Source: Andeanibacterium sp036384795 (GTDB lineage Bacteria > Pseudomonadota > Alphaproteobacteria > Sphingomonadales > Sphingomonadaceae). From it: a stretch of DNA of 37,683 bases. The DNA is taken from contig DASVLP010000069.1 of assembly GCA_036384795.1 (NCBI GenBank), positions 1-37,683 of the forward strand, given 5' to 3'. The position numbers and the translations under genes were made by a program. Under the pieces are notes generated by a model. It searched no databases and was not told the DNA's origin. It worked only from the letters and a program-made list of their open reading frames with translations. Of the stretch, positions 17,351-24,720 are shown piece by piece (position 1 is the stretch's first letter; each line of letters begins with the position of its first letter).

Positions 17351-17962
17351 GTGAGCGCCACCCGCCTCTCGATCTTCCCGCTGTCGGGCGCGGTGCTGTT
17401 TCCGGGCCTGCAACTGCCGCTGCATATCTTCGAGCCGCGCTATCGCGCACTGGTGAGCGACGCGCTCGCGCGCGATCGCCGGATCGCGATGATCCAGCCG
17501 CAGGCGCCCGCCGAGAATGCGCCGCTGTTCGAGGTCGGCTGCGTCGGCAAGATCGGCGAAGTCGAGGCGCTCGAGGACGGGCGCTTCAACATCGTGCTCG
17601 CCGGCGAGAGCCGTTTCCGGCTGCTGCGCGAGCTGCCCGTCGCAACTCCGTTCCGGCAGATCGAGGCCGAGCTGATCGCCGATGCCGACGAAGTGCTGAG
17701 CCTCGGCGAGCGCGCCGGCCTTGAGCAGGAGGCGCGCGATTTCGCCGATCGCCAAGGCTACGCGGTCGACTGGCGCGCGGTCGCCCGGCTCGACGATCAA
17801 TCGCTGGTCAACGGGATGAGCCAGATCGCCCCGTTCGATGCGGCCGCCAAGCAGGCGCTGCTCGAAGCGCCGGACTTGCGCGCACGCTGCGAGATGCTGA
17901 GCCAGCTGATGCAGTTCTTCGGCCGTCGCGACGAAGGCGACGAGCCGGTGACGCTGCAGTAG
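17351..17962 (+). CDS. LON peptidase substrate-binding domain protein
   Basis: 203 residues consisting of a stand-alone Lon N-terminal (LonSB) domain without ATPase or protease parts. Telling stretches are LSIFPLSGAVLFPGLQLPLHIFEPRYRALV and GCVGKIGEVEALEDGRFNIVLAGESRFRLL. Such proteins are common beside thioredoxin-like genes in alphaproteobacteria; they probably bind unfolded peptides, but no activity is established. The start is GTG at 17351, 10 bp after the thioredoxin-TPR gene, with a weak ribosome site, so coupling to upstream translation is likely. It converges with the marC-like gene, 3 bp away. Confidence 0.88.
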   Translation: MSATRLSIFPLSGAVLFPGLQLPLHIFEPRYRALVSDALARDRRIAMIQPQAPAENAPLFEVGCVGKIGEVEALEDGRFNIVLAGESRFRLLRELPVATPFRQIEAELIADADEVLSLGERAGLEQEARDFADRQGYAVDWRAVARLDDQSLVNGMSQIAPFDAAAKQALLEAPDLRARCEMLSQLMQFFGRRDEGDEPVTLQ

Positions 17963-17965
17963 CGG

Positions 17966-18601
17966 CTAAACCCCGAAGCTCCCCCGCACCCCGTCGATCA
18001 CGTATTGCGCGGCGAGCGCGGCGAGCAGCACGCCGAGCAGGCGGGTGACCGCGCTCTCGACGCTCGAGCCGACCAGCCGCACGATCGATGCCGCGGCCAG
18101 CAGGCCGGCGAGGGTCAGCGCCATCACCACCGCCAGCGCGGCAAGCACCGTCAGGGTCGCCGCCGGGCCTTGCGCCTTGCTCGCGAGCAGCATCACCGTG
18201 GCGATCGCGCCCGGGCCGGCGATCATCGGCATCGCCATCGGGAACACCGAGACGTCCTCCACCTCGGGCGTCCCGGCGTTCTGCGCGAGCACGCGCTCGG
18301 CGCGTTCCTCGCGCCGCTGGGTGCGCCGTTCGAGCACCATCTCGAGCGCGATGATGAACAGCATGATCCCGCCGGCGATGCGGAAGGAATCGAGATCGAT
18401 GTGCAGCGCGGAGAGCAGCGGCTCGCCGAACAGCGCGAAGCCCAGCAGGATCAGCGCGGCGATCGCCGTCGCCCGGATCGCCATCGCGCGCCGCTGCTGC
18501 GCGCCGGCGCCGCTGGTCAGCCCGGCATAGATCGGCGCGCACCCCGGCGGATCGATCACCACGAACAAGGTCACGAAAGCCGAGGCGAACAAGTCGAGCA
18601 C
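17966..18601 (-). CDS. MarC family integral membrane protein (UPF0056)
   Basis: 211 residues with about six hydrophobic segments (for example FASAFVTLFVVIDPPG, AIAALILLGFALFG, AGGIMLFIIALEMVL, LLGVLLAALAAQYVIDGV). The VIDPPGCAPIY and MAMPMIAGPGAIATVM stretches are typical of MarC/UPF0056 proteins of the inner membrane, whose transport function is unproven; the old link to multiple antibiotic resistance is not supported. The start is GTG at 18601, with GAGG 6 nt upstream and 12 bp after the preceding stop, so it is the last gene of a run beginning at argB or yggT. Confidence 0.9.
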   Translation of the reverse strand: MLDLFASAFVTLFVVIDPPGCAPIYAGLTSGAGAQQRRAMAIRATAIAALILLGFALFGEPLLSALHIDLDSFRIAGGIMLFIIALEMVLERRTQRREERAERVLAQNAGTPEVEDVSVFPMAMPMIAGPGAIATVMLLASKAQGPAATLTVLAALAVVMALTLAGLLAAASIVRLVGSSVESAVTRLLGVLLAALAAQYVIDGVRGSFGV

Positions 18602-18613
18602 CGGCGCCTCGCC

Positions 18614-19321
18614 CTAGGGGGAGACCTGGCTGTGGACGATCTCCTTCATCGCGCCGCCTTTGCTCAGCAGCACCGAGATCGTGCGCGATCCGTCCGCGGC
18701 GGAGCGCGCGCTCCAGCTCAACGTGCCGTCGAGCGATTGCCCGCCGCGGTCTTCCGGCGTGCCGCTGACCGGCGCGACCGGGAGCTTGCCGTGGACCACG
18801 AGCGAGCCCCTGCCTTGCCCCCGTGCCGGGCAATCGGCGATGTCGGCCTGGACCAGGTCGGGCTCGGCGAGCGGCCGCGACAGCTTGTCCCCGCTGTCGA
18901 GCACCCATTTATACCCACCGTCCGGCTGGCGCTGCCAGATCGTGGTGAAGTAGCCGACGCTGCCGTCGGGCCGCTGCCACGCGCCCCTGCTGGCCGCCAG
19001 CGAGCCGTCGCAGCTCGACCATACCTGATAGGGCTGCCACTTCACCGCCTGCGGCGGGTTCGCGCGGCCCTTGAGCCAGGCTTTCGCCAGCACCGGCTGC
19101 GGCGCATACATCACCGCATCGTCGGCCGCGTACTGTGCGAAGGCGGTCCACTGGCCCTTGTCCTGCGCGGCGCGGGCGAAGGCGAGCTCAGTGGCGACGA
19201 CTTCGCCAGGCTGCGCGACCGGCCTGAGGATCCCGCCGTGCAGCTGGTCCGGCCCCTGCCGGCCGCCGGCGCAGCTCGCGAGCGCCAACGTGAGCGCCGC
19301 GCAGGCGAACGCGCGGCGCAT
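18614..19321 (-). CDS. lipoprotein, possibly DUF4440/NTF2-like
   Basis: 235 residues. MRRAFACAALTLALASC is a lipoprotein signal with lipobox LASC and Cys17. The mature part (ATELAFARAAQDKGQWTAF, ADDAVMYAPQPVLA, YFTTIWQRQPDGGYKWVLD) has the helix-then-strands pattern and Trp-rich strand of DUF4440-type NTF2 folds; this is a tentative assignment. The ATG at 19321 is 5 nt after the yggT stop. A GTG at 19330 overlapping that stop (GTGA) is an alternative start three codons upstream. Same-strand spacing to yggT and marC suggests one transcript. Confidence 0.75.
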   Translation of the reverse strand: MRRAFACAALTLALASCAGGRQGPDQLHGGILRPVAQPGEVVATELAFARAAQDKGQWTAFAQYAADDAVMYAPQPVLAKAWLKGRANPPQAVKWQPYQVWSSCDGSLAASRGAWQRPDGSVGYFTTIWQRQPDGGYKWVLDSGDKLSRPLAEPDLVQADIADCPARGQGRGSLVVHGKLPVAPVSGTPEDRGGQSLDGTLSWSARSAADGSRTISVLLSKGGAMKEIVHSQVSP

Positions 19322-19326
19322 GCCCG

Positions 19327-19623
19327 TCACGACAAGCTGCCGATCGCGAGGTTGGTGAAGATGATGTCGAGGATCTTCAACAGCACGATCAGCACAAGCG
19401 GCGACAGGTCGATCATCCCCGTGTGCGGCATCAGCCGGCGGATCGGATTGAGGATCGGATCGAGAATCGCGTTCACCGCGCGCCACAGCCCCTCGACGAA
19501 GCGGTTGTGCATGTTGACCACGTTGAAGCTGATCAGCAGGCTCATGATGAACTGCACGATCACCAGCATGATGATGATCGAGATCAGGTAGTCGACGATT
19601 TCCGCGAGGGTGTAGAACAGCAA
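19327..19623 (-). CDS. YggT family membrane protein
   Basis: 98 residues with two hydrophobic segments (DYLISIIIMLVIVQFIMSLL and LSPLVLIVLLKILDIIF) around the conserved cytoplasmic stretch WRAVNAILDPILNPIRRLMPHTGMIDLSP, which defines the YggT family. Members are linked to osmotic tolerance, cell division or envelope assembly, without a settled mechanism. Translation starts at TTG 19623 with AGGGG 6 nt upstream. It begins a tight three-gene set with the lipoprotein and marC-like gene. Confidence 0.92.
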   Translation of the reverse strand: MLFYTLAEIVDYLISIIIMLVIVQFIMSLLISFNVVNMHNRFVEGLWRAVNAILDPILNPIRRLMPHTGMIDLSPLVLIVLLKILDIIFTNLAIGSLS

Positions 19624-19653
19624 AGTTGGCCCCTTTCCCGGGATGATCCTGTC

Positions 19654-19683
19654 AGCCTAGCCGACCCCGGCCCGGTGTATCAA
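19654..19683 (-). promoter_or_regulatory. sigma70-type promoter candidate for yggT
   Basis: On the minus strand TTGATA (19683-19678), an 18-bp spacer, and TAGGCT (19659-19654) resemble -35 and -10 elements, placing a start ~25 nt before the yggT TTG. The -10 is only a partial match. Confidence 0.35.
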
Positions 19684-19711
19684 CCGTGCAAGACGCGAAG
19701 GCCCCCGGCCT

Positions 19712-20266
19712 TCAGTCCTTCCACTCGACCCGTTCGACATGCCATGCAAGCGACGCCGCGCTCGCACCGGGAACGTCGTTCACCCGGCGCAGGGTGATCG
19801 TGCCTTCGCGGTGGGTCTGGCCGCCGTGGGTCAGCAACAGGATCGGCGCCGCGTAATAGAGCGAGCCGGCCGCGCCTTCCTCCTCGCCTTTGCCGAACGT
19901 GACCAGCGCGCCGGCCGGATCGCCGAACAGCTTCTTCACCCCCGCGCCGTCGGTCCCGTCCTGCCACGCCTTGGCGGCAGCGCCCCACTTGCCCGCGTCG
20001 ATCGCGTCGGAAAGATAGGCCAGCAATCGGTCGGGATCCTTATGCTCGCGCAGCGCGGCCGCATCGAGCGGCGGGGTCGTCGCGATGGTCCCAGTGGTCG
20101 CCGCGGTCGGCGATGGAACGGCCGTCGCCGGGGTTTCGGTTGGAGCGACGGCCGGCGCGGCCTCGCTGGCGGCTGCGGTGGTCTCGCTTTGCCCTGGCTC
20201 CGGCGGCGGCGCGGAGCGGTGGCACGCAGCGAGCGCGAAAGCGGCGAGCAGCAGGAGCCGCCGCAT
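19712..20266 (-). CDS. hypothetical lipoprotein encoded directly after argB
   Basis: 184 residues. MRRLLLLAAFALAACHRS is a lipoprotein signal (lipobox LAAC, Cys15), followed by a long Pro/Ala/Thr linker (~20-65) and a compact C-terminal domain (DPDRLLAYLSDAIDAGKWGAAAKAWQ, TLRRVNDVPGASAASLAWHVERVEW). I do not recognise the domain. Its ATG shares one base with the argB stop (TGATG), so it is translationally coupled to argB despite no obvious link to arginine synthesis. The linker suggests a periplasmic domain reaching away from the membrane. Confidence 0.75.
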   Translation of the reverse strand: MRRLLLLAAFALAACHRSAPPPEPGQSETTAAASEAAPAVAPTETPATAVPSPTAATTGTIATTPPLDAAALREHKDPDRLLAYLSDAIDAGKWGAAAKAWQDGTDGAGVKKLFGDPAGALVTFGKGEEEGAAGSLYYAAPILLLTHGGQTHREGTITLRRVNDVPGASAASLAWHVERVEWKD

Positions 20267-21177
20267 CACCCTGCCCGCACCAGGGTGCCGGCCCCGCGCG
20301 AGGTGAAGAATTCGAGCAGCATCGCGTGCGGCACCCGCCCGTCGAGCACCACCGCCGCCTCGCAGCCTGCCTCGACCGCGTGGACGCACGTCTCGAGCTT
20401 CGGGATCATCCCGCCCGAGATCGTCCCGTCGGCCTTGAGCCCCTCGATCGCCGACGGGGTGAGGTCCGTCAGCAAAGTGCCATCCTTGCCGAGCACCCCG
20501 GCGACATCGGTCAGCAGGAACAGCCGCGCTGCGCCCAGCGCGGCGGCGATCGCCCCGGCCATCGTGTCGGCATTGATGTTGTAGGTCTCGCCGTCTTCGC
20601 CCGCGCCGATCGGGGCGACCACCGGGATCATCCCCGCCCTGCTCGCGGTCTCGAGGATCGTGATGTCGACTTTGCTGGGCTCCCCGACGAAGCCGAGGTC
20701 GATCGCCTGCTCGATGTTGCTGTCGGGATCGCGCGCGGTGCGGGTGACCTTGGTCGCGGTGACGAGGCCGCCGTCCTTGCCCGAGATGCCCAGCGCCTTG
20801 CCGCCCGCGCCCGCGATCCAGCCGACCAGTTCCTTGTTGATCGCGCCCGACAGGACCATCTCGGCCACTTCGGCAGTGGCTTTGTCGGTCACCCTGAGGC
20901 CGTCGACGAAAGTGCTCTCGACCCCGAGCTTCTTCAGCATCGCGCCGATCTGCGGGCCGCCGCCGTGGACCACCACCGGATTGATGCCGACCGCCTTCAA
21001 CAGCACGATGTCCTCGGCGAAATCGCGCGCCAGCTCCGGATCGCCCATCGCGTGACCGCCGTACTTCACCACGAACGTGCGGCCGGCATAGCGCTGGAAA
21101 TAGGGCAGCGCCTCGATCAGCACTTCCGCCTTGGCGAGCATCGACTTGTCGTGGGTCTTGTCCTGCGTGGCGCTCAT
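20266..21177 (-). CDS. argB: acetylglutamate kinase
   Basis: 303 residues of the amino-acid kinase fold. It phosphorylates N-acetylglutamate, the second step of arginine synthesis. Motifs: TFVVKYGGHAMGD (phosphate loop with catalytic Lys), VVVHGGGPQIGAML, DGLRVTDKAT, and YNINADTMAGAIAAALGA with LLTDVAGVLGKDG for substrate and ATP. The N-terminal helix typical of hexameric, arginine-inhibited enzymes (KAEVLIEALPYFQRYAGR) is present, so feedback inhibition is likely. ATG 21177 was chosen as the first Met matching the family. It is divergent from the nuclease gene and coupled to the downstream lipoprotein. Confidence 0.96.
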   Translation of the reverse strand: MSATQDKTHDKSMLAKAEVLIEALPYFQRYAGRTFVVKYGGHAMGDPELARDFAEDIVLLKAVGINPVVVHGGGPQIGAMLKKLGVESTFVDGLRVTDKATAEVAEMVLSGAINKELVGWIAGAGGKALGISGKDGGLVTATKVTRTARDPDSNIEQAIDLGFVGEPSKVDITILETASRAGMIPVVAPIGAGEDGETYNINADTMAGAIAAALGAARLFLLTDVAGVLGKDGTLLTDLTPSAIEGLKADGTISGGMIPKLETCVHAVEAGCEAAVVLDGRVPHAMLLEFFTSRGAGTLVRAG

Positions 21178-21332
21178 CGCGCGCGTCCTTCATTCGCGGG
21201 GGCCGGAGTTGCGCCGGGGCTTAGCGGCTCGCGGCGCTGTAGGAAAGGGTTGGGGCGCACGGCTTACGCAGCAGTCCTGTGCGCGTCGGCCCTTAATTCT
21301 TTGGCGATCGCTGCGCGGGTAGCCTCGCGGCC

Positions 21333-21905
21333 ATGGCTACGGGGTTCGAGCCCTCTCGCGCGAAGCGGCCGCGGCGTGACGCCGCCCGTCCGCGATTGTC
21401 CGTGATCCAAGGCGGTCGACGCCGCAAGGGAAGCGGGAACGGCGCGTTCGTCGCATGGCTGGCGGCGCTGTCGCTCGCGACGTTCACGGCCGTGTTCTTG
21501 TGGAGCGGCCGCCACGCCCAGGCCATTCCGCTTTCCCCTCGGGCCGAGCCCGAACGCGCGCGGTTCTCGGAGTGCGCGGGCCGGCAGCGGGTCACTTGCG
21601 TCGTGGATGGCGATACGATCTGGTACCGCGGCACCAAGATCCGCATCGCCGACATCAACGCGCCCGAAGTCTCCGATCCGCATTGCGCGTACGAAGCGCG
21701 GCTGGGCGCGCAGGCGACCCGGCGCCTGACCGCCCTGCTCAACGCGGGCCCTTTCACGCTCGCGCCGGTCGAGCGCGCGTACGACAAGTACGGGCGTCGT
21801 CTGCTGGTGGTGACACGCGGCGGCAGGAGCCTGGGCGACGCCCTGGTCGCCGAAGGCCTTGCCGAACGCTGGCGCGGGTTTCGCCGCAACTGGTGCGCCG
21901 GCTGA
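21333..21905 (+). CDS. membrane-anchored thermonuclease (SNase-like) family protein
   Basis: 190 residues. A basic N-terminus (to ~36) is followed by one hydrophobic segment (FVAWLAALSLATFTAVFLW) and then an OB-fold SNase domain. The family motifs CVVDGDTIWYRG, IRIADINAPEVSD (Arg and acidic residues of the site) and YDKYGRRLLVV are intact, so Ca2+-dependent phosphodiesterase activity is plausible. The signal-anchor would place it in the periplasm, where it could degrade incoming DNA or RNA. The ribosome site is weak. It is divergent from argB. Confidence 0.85.
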   Translation: MATGFEPSRAKRPRRDAARPRLSVIQGGRRRKGSGNGAFVAWLAALSLATFTAVFLWSGRHAQAIPLSPRAEPERARFSECAGRQRVTCVVDGDTIWYRGTKIRIADINAPEVSDPHCAYEARLGAQATRRLTALLNAGPFTLAPVERAYDKYGRRLLVVTRGGRSLGDALVAEGLAERWRGFRRNWCAG

Positions 21906-21919
21906 GGCCGGCCGCAGGG

Positions 21920-22078
21920 TCAGCTCGCGGGCGCCGAAGCGGCGCCGGCATCGCCGCCGCCTTCTTCCATCTGGATCGCGGTCTGGAAGCCCCACAGGAG
22001 CACGACCACGAGGATCGCGACGATCGCGACGATCCACCACCAGCGGTTCCTGGGCTTGTCGGAAACCTGTTCGTTCAC
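21920..22078 (-). CDS. small single-pass membrane protein
   Basis: 52 residues, GTG start at 22078 with GGAG 6 nt upstream. Layout: charged N-terminus (NEQVSDKPRNR), an aromatic patch (WWW) at the interface, one transmembrane helix (IVAIVAILVVVLLWGF), and a short acidic/Gly/Ala tail. No family is recognised; similar tiny proteins occur widely and often assist membrane complexes. It converges with the nuclease gene (14 bp). Confidence 0.65.
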   Translation of the reverse strand: MNEQVSDKPRNRWWWIVAIVAILVVVLLWGFQTAIQMEEGGGDAGAASAPAS

Positions 22079-22163
22079 TTCTCACTCCATCGGCCTGCTC
22101 ACCCGGCGGGGCGCATAGCGGAGCGCGAACGGCCAGTCACCCACCTAAATGTCGCCAAAAGTG

Positions 22164-22322
22164 TCAGGCCGCGTGGCGCGTGCCGTCGTGCCCGGCGAGC
22201 AGCTCGCGCAGCACCGCGACGCGGCGGCGTTCCTCGCTCCAGTCGCGTTCGGGGTGCCTGGCGATCGCGTCGAGCAGCGCGGCGAGTTCGCTGCGGCGGT
22301 CTTCCATAGTGGTTTCGCGCAT
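22164..22322 (-). CDS. small hypothetical protein, paralogue A of a tandem pair
   Basis: 52 residues, ATG at 22322 with AGGAGAG 8 nt upstream. The peptide begins METTMEDRR-like (exactly MRETTMEDRRSELAALL) and is charged and helical throughout. It resembles the next upstream gene: both begin with T[MI][ED]DRRxELxxLL. No family is recognised. The strong ribosome site, typical codon use and the paralogue support a real gene. Confidence 0.65.
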   Translation of the reverse strand: MRETTMEDRRSELAALLDAIARHPERDWSEERRRVAVLRELLAGHDGTRHAA

Positions 22323-22339
22323 CGTCGGTCTCTCCTGCC

Positions 22340-22507
22340 TCAGCGTACCCGCATGACCGGCATCTCGGCCACTTTGTCGACCGCGAGGCTGCGCTGGAGC
22401 GCAATGTAGCGATAGGCCTCGGCCATCTGCCGGCGCGCAGGCTCTGCCTTCATGCCTTCGAGCAGGCGGCGCAGCTCGCGCCGGCGATCGTCGATAGTCG
22501 CGTGCAT
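22340..22507 (-). CDS. small hypothetical protein, paralogue B of a tandem pair
   Basis: 55 residues, ATG at 22507 with GGGAGA ~6 nt upstream. The sequence starts MHATIDDRRRELRRLL and continues as a basic amphipathic helix, ending VAEMPVMRVR. It shares the T-x-[DE]-DRR-x-EL-x-x-LL signature with the downstream gene 17 bp away. No family is recognised; a two-helix protein-protein or nucleic-acid-binding role would fit, but that is guesswork. Confidence 0.65.
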   Translation of the reverse strand: MHATIDDRRRELRRLLEGMKAEPARRQMAEAYRYIALQRSLAVDKVAEMPVMRVR

Positions 22508-22655
22508 CGGATTCTCCCGGTCGTGTTGTTACCGGAACGGATCGGGTGCCTTGCTCGTTCCATGCAGCGGATCAGCCCGCCTCATCCCGGCCTCGGCCGG
22601 ACGCCCCTTCTCGCGCCTCTTGACCGCGCCGTTCACCCGGAGCAGCACGCCCGAC

Positions 22656-23003
22656 ATGCCCACGATCGCGCTGCTGTGCGTTTCCAACATATTCATGACC
22701 ACCGCGTGGTACTGGCACCTCAAAGGCGGGCCGGAGGCGGCCAATTCGCGCCCGCTGCTGCTGGTGATCGGGGTGAGCTGGCTGCTCGCCGGGGTCGAGT
22801 ACAGCCTCGCGGTGCCGGCCAACCGGATCGGCTTTCTCCACGGGTGGACGCCCGGCCAGCTCAAGATCGCGCAGGAGGCGATCGCGCTAGCCGTGTTCGG
22901 GATCTTCGCGGTGGTGGTGCTCGGCGATGCGCTGAGCTGGCGCTACTTCGCCGCCTTCGGCTGCATCATGGCGGCGGTGGCGTTCATGTTCGTCGGCAAG
23001 TAG
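22656..23003 (+). CDS. DMT family protein (DUF486)
   Basis: 115 residues, the usual DUF486 length, with about four transmembrane helices. Characteristic stretches are LLCVSNIFMTTAWYWHLKG, VIGVSWLLAGVEYSLAVPANRIG, and QLKIAQEAIALAVFGIFAVVVLGD. These are small drug/metabolite-transporter-like proteins of unknown substrate. The ATG at 22656 gives the family N-terminus (MPTIALL); the open frame upstream carries no similarity. Confidence 0.9.
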   Translation: MPTIALLCVSNIFMTTAWYWHLKGGPEAANSRPLLLVIGVSWLLAGVEYSLAVPANRIGFLHGWTPGQLKIAQEAIALAVFGIFAVVVLGDALSWRYFAAFGCIMAAVAFMFVGK

Positions 23004-23016
23004 CGGCGCGCGGGCG

Positions 23017-23247
23017 CTATTGCGGCCGCACCGGCTTGGCGGTCGAATCGTAGCCCCACGGATCGGGCGCCTTCTTCGCCGGGCCCTGCTGGTGGAGCAT
23101 GTGGTTCAGCGTGCTCAGCTTGATCGGCGGGGCGGCGCTCTTCTGGTCTTGCGAGGGCACCGTGCAATAGGCGGTCAGCAGCACGCCCGCCGCCCACCAC
23201 AGCGCCTTCCACCGGCTGCGGAAGATGTTCTGGTACTTGTTGAACAT
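23017..23247 (-). CDS. small membrane protein, hypothetical
   Basis: 76 residues: MFNKYQNIFRSRWKALWW, one transmembrane segment (AAGVLLTAYCTVP), then a soluble C-terminal part with DPWGYD. The pattern looks like a conserved sphingomonad hypothetical, but I cannot name a family. It converges with the DUF486 gene (13 bp). The first 73 bases overlap the 3' end of the zinc-ribbon frame on the same strand. Confidence 0.6.
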   Translation of the reverse strand: MFNKYQNIFRSRWKALWWAAGVLLTAYCTVPSQDQKSAAPPIKLSTLNHMLHQQGPAKKAPDPWGYDSTAKPVRPQ

Positions 23248-23504
23248 GGCCGCGCCATAGCACCGCCCAAGTTAAGGATCGGTTCGGCCCGCCTCCGCGC
23301 TTGCGCCGCCCGAGCCGCCGCGGGCGCCTCGACGATCCGGGTGACGGCCTGGCAGCGATGGCAGAACGCATGCTCGAACACCGCCGCGAGGCCCCAATCC
23401 TGCGCCGCGACGTTCCATTCCGCCCACGCGTCGCGGGTCACCTCGTGCGAGCCGCACTTGCCGCACACCATCACCCGCCCGGTTTGCTCGCCCTGGTTCG
23501 TCAT
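23175..23504 (-). CDS. zinc-ribbon protein, C-terminus uncertain
   Basis: 109 residues as read. MTNQGEQTGRVMVCGKCGSHEV begins a treble-clef/zinc ribbon with ligands CGKC and CHRC (~26 residues apart), followed by RIVEAPAAARAAQARRR. Up to about residue 75 the sequence is protein-like; the last ~30 residues (Ser/Arg/Gly/Cys-rich) overlap the next gene out of frame and look non-coding. The true gene may be shorter, with a late stop created or lost by an indel. The role is unknown; such ribbons bind nucleic acid or act in protein complexes. Confidence 0.55.
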   Translation of the reverse strand: MTNQGEQTGRVMVCGKCGSHEVTRDAWAEWNVAAQDWGLAAVFEHAFCHRCQAVTRIVEAPAAARAAQARRRAEPILNLGGAMARPCSTSTRTSSAAGGRRCGGRRACC

Positions 23505-23658
23505 CGCCGACACGATGCGCCCGCCGGCTGCGCTGGGGAAGATGCCCAGGGGCCAGATGGCTCCGAAGCGGTTGCAATTGCCCGGCGGGCCGCGCCGCTC
23601 GACAATCGCAGCCCGCGTTAACCCGGTGGCGACCATTTCCGGCCTAGCGCTGTTCATC

Positions 23659-24213
23659 ATGAGCGCCTCCACCGCCTTTACCCAGCCCGCCGTTCCGGCC
23701 CCCGAGACCCTCGCGCCCAAGCCGGGCGATTCCTTCGACGGCCCTGCCGACGTGTTCGCGCACTGGCGCGGCACCGCGCTGCAGTATTTCGCCGGCGCCG
23801 AGTTCAGCATCGCCGAGGCGCTGGCCACCGGGCTGGCGCGCGGCGAAGTAATGCACGTGCCGACCGACACCGAGGACCGCTTCGGCGCGCTCGCCGCGCT
23901 GGTGGGCGAGGGCAGCGTGTGGAAGGACAAGGGCGGCCGCCTGCGCGAGGCGCTGGCCGAGTTCGAGGCGTTCCTGCCGCTGCGCCGCGCGCTGGTCCAC
24001 GGCCTCGCCCGGGTCGAGACGCTGAGCGACGGCGGCTTCGTGGTGCGCATGACGCTGATCGACCCGTTCGGCCGCACCGGCCGCGAAACCCTGTTCCACG
24101 ACGAGCTCGAGGGCGACCTCGAACAGCTGCGCGACGCGATCCGCACCTTGCGCGACGTGATCCGCATCCACCTCGCCAGCCTGCCGCCGGTGGTCGAGGA
24201 CGAGGACGACTGA
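23659..24213 (+). CDS. hypothetical protein
   Basis: 184 residues, soluble, no recognised family. After a Pro-rich N-terminus, the body has FAHWRGTALQYFAGAEFSIAEAL, an alpha/beta section (VRMTLIDPFGRTGRETLF) and a long C-terminal helix (DLEQLRDAIRTLRDVIRIHLASL) ending in an acidic EDEDD tail. The chosen ATG lacks a ribosome site; a GTG 33 bases upstream is an alternative. It is divergent from the zinc-ribbon gene and followed by 375 bp without a convincing gene. Confidence 0.65.
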   Translation: MSASTAFTQPAVPAPETLAPKPGDSFDGPADVFAHWRGTALQYFAGAEFSIAEALATGLARGEVMHVPTDTEDRFGALAALVGEGSVWKDKGGRLREALAEFEAFLPLRRALVHGLARVETLSDGGFVVRMTLIDPFGRTGRETLFHDELEGDLEQLRDAIRTLRDVIRIHLASLPPVVEDEDD

Positions 24214-24277
24214 CGCGACCGCCGCCGCCGCCTGGCGAAAGGCGGCAAAGGCGGCCCACTCCGCGCCCGGTGCGAGG

Positions 24278-24368
24278 GTTACACAAGTTACACCCTGTCA
24301 CCCACCGCCTCCGCCCCTTTTCCCCGCGCCTTTTCAAGCGCATAGGCCCACTCCGGGCAGGGTGACAG
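24278..24368. other. structured-looking intergenic element in a 375-bp gene-free gap
   Basis: Between 24214 and 24588 I see no gene. The gap holds a tight direct repeat GTTACAC-AA-GTTACAC (24278-24293), then CTGTCACCC (24295-24303), whose exact inverted copy GGGTGACAG lies at 24360-24368, and two copies of GGCCCACTCCG about 93 bp apart (near 24254 and 24346). The inverted arms would close a ~56-nt loop in RNA. It could be a leader, a small RNA or a regulator site for the genes at 24589 and 24721. Confidence 0.35.
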
Positions 24369-24588
24369 TTTGTGGAAACGGCGCGAAAAGCCGCCCGCGC
24401 GCGATCGGTGGCGGCGAGTGCGTCAACGGACGCGGCGCGGAATACATCCGCCAGCTTCAAGCAATTCGCGGCCGTGTAGGAAAACGGTTTTTGCACCCCG
24501 CAGCGGCGCTTGCCTTTCGCCGCCGCTTCGCCTAACGGCGCGCTCCCGCTCGCGGATCGGCCGCGGGCGAAGCGCCGGGGAGGCTTCG

Positions 24589-24672
24589 ATGATGCGATTC
24601 ATGCTGCCACCCGGCACGCGCAAGAATGCGCGCCTGCGCTTCGTCCAGACCTTCAACCACCGCCCCGCCTGA
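24589..24672 (+). CDS. 27-codon small ORF with strong ribosome site
   Basis: ATGATG at 24589 follows GGGGAGG with 5-nt spacing, one of the best Shine-Dalgarno sequences in this window. The peptide starts MMRFMLPPGTRKNARL and ends in FNHRPA; it is basic with 27 residues and no membrane segment. It ends 48 bp before the next gene on the same strand. It could be a small protein or a leader peptide. Confidence 0.45.
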   Translation: MMRFMLPPGTRKNARLRFVQTFNHRPA

Positions 24673-24720
24673 GCCGCTTCCGCCAGCCGCGCGCGGCGGC
24701 CCGAGCGGGAGCTCACCCAA

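Noticed and set aside
17808..18908. Long minus-strand frame over the marC-like gene and its neighbour
   Set aside because: Low-complexity Arg/Gly/Ala translation; MarC and the lipoprotein explain the DNA.
22452..22655. N-terminal extension of the DUF486 protein
   Set aside because: The extension is Ser/Arg-rich, antisense to the small paralogue gene at 22340, and family similarity starts at the ATG at 22656.
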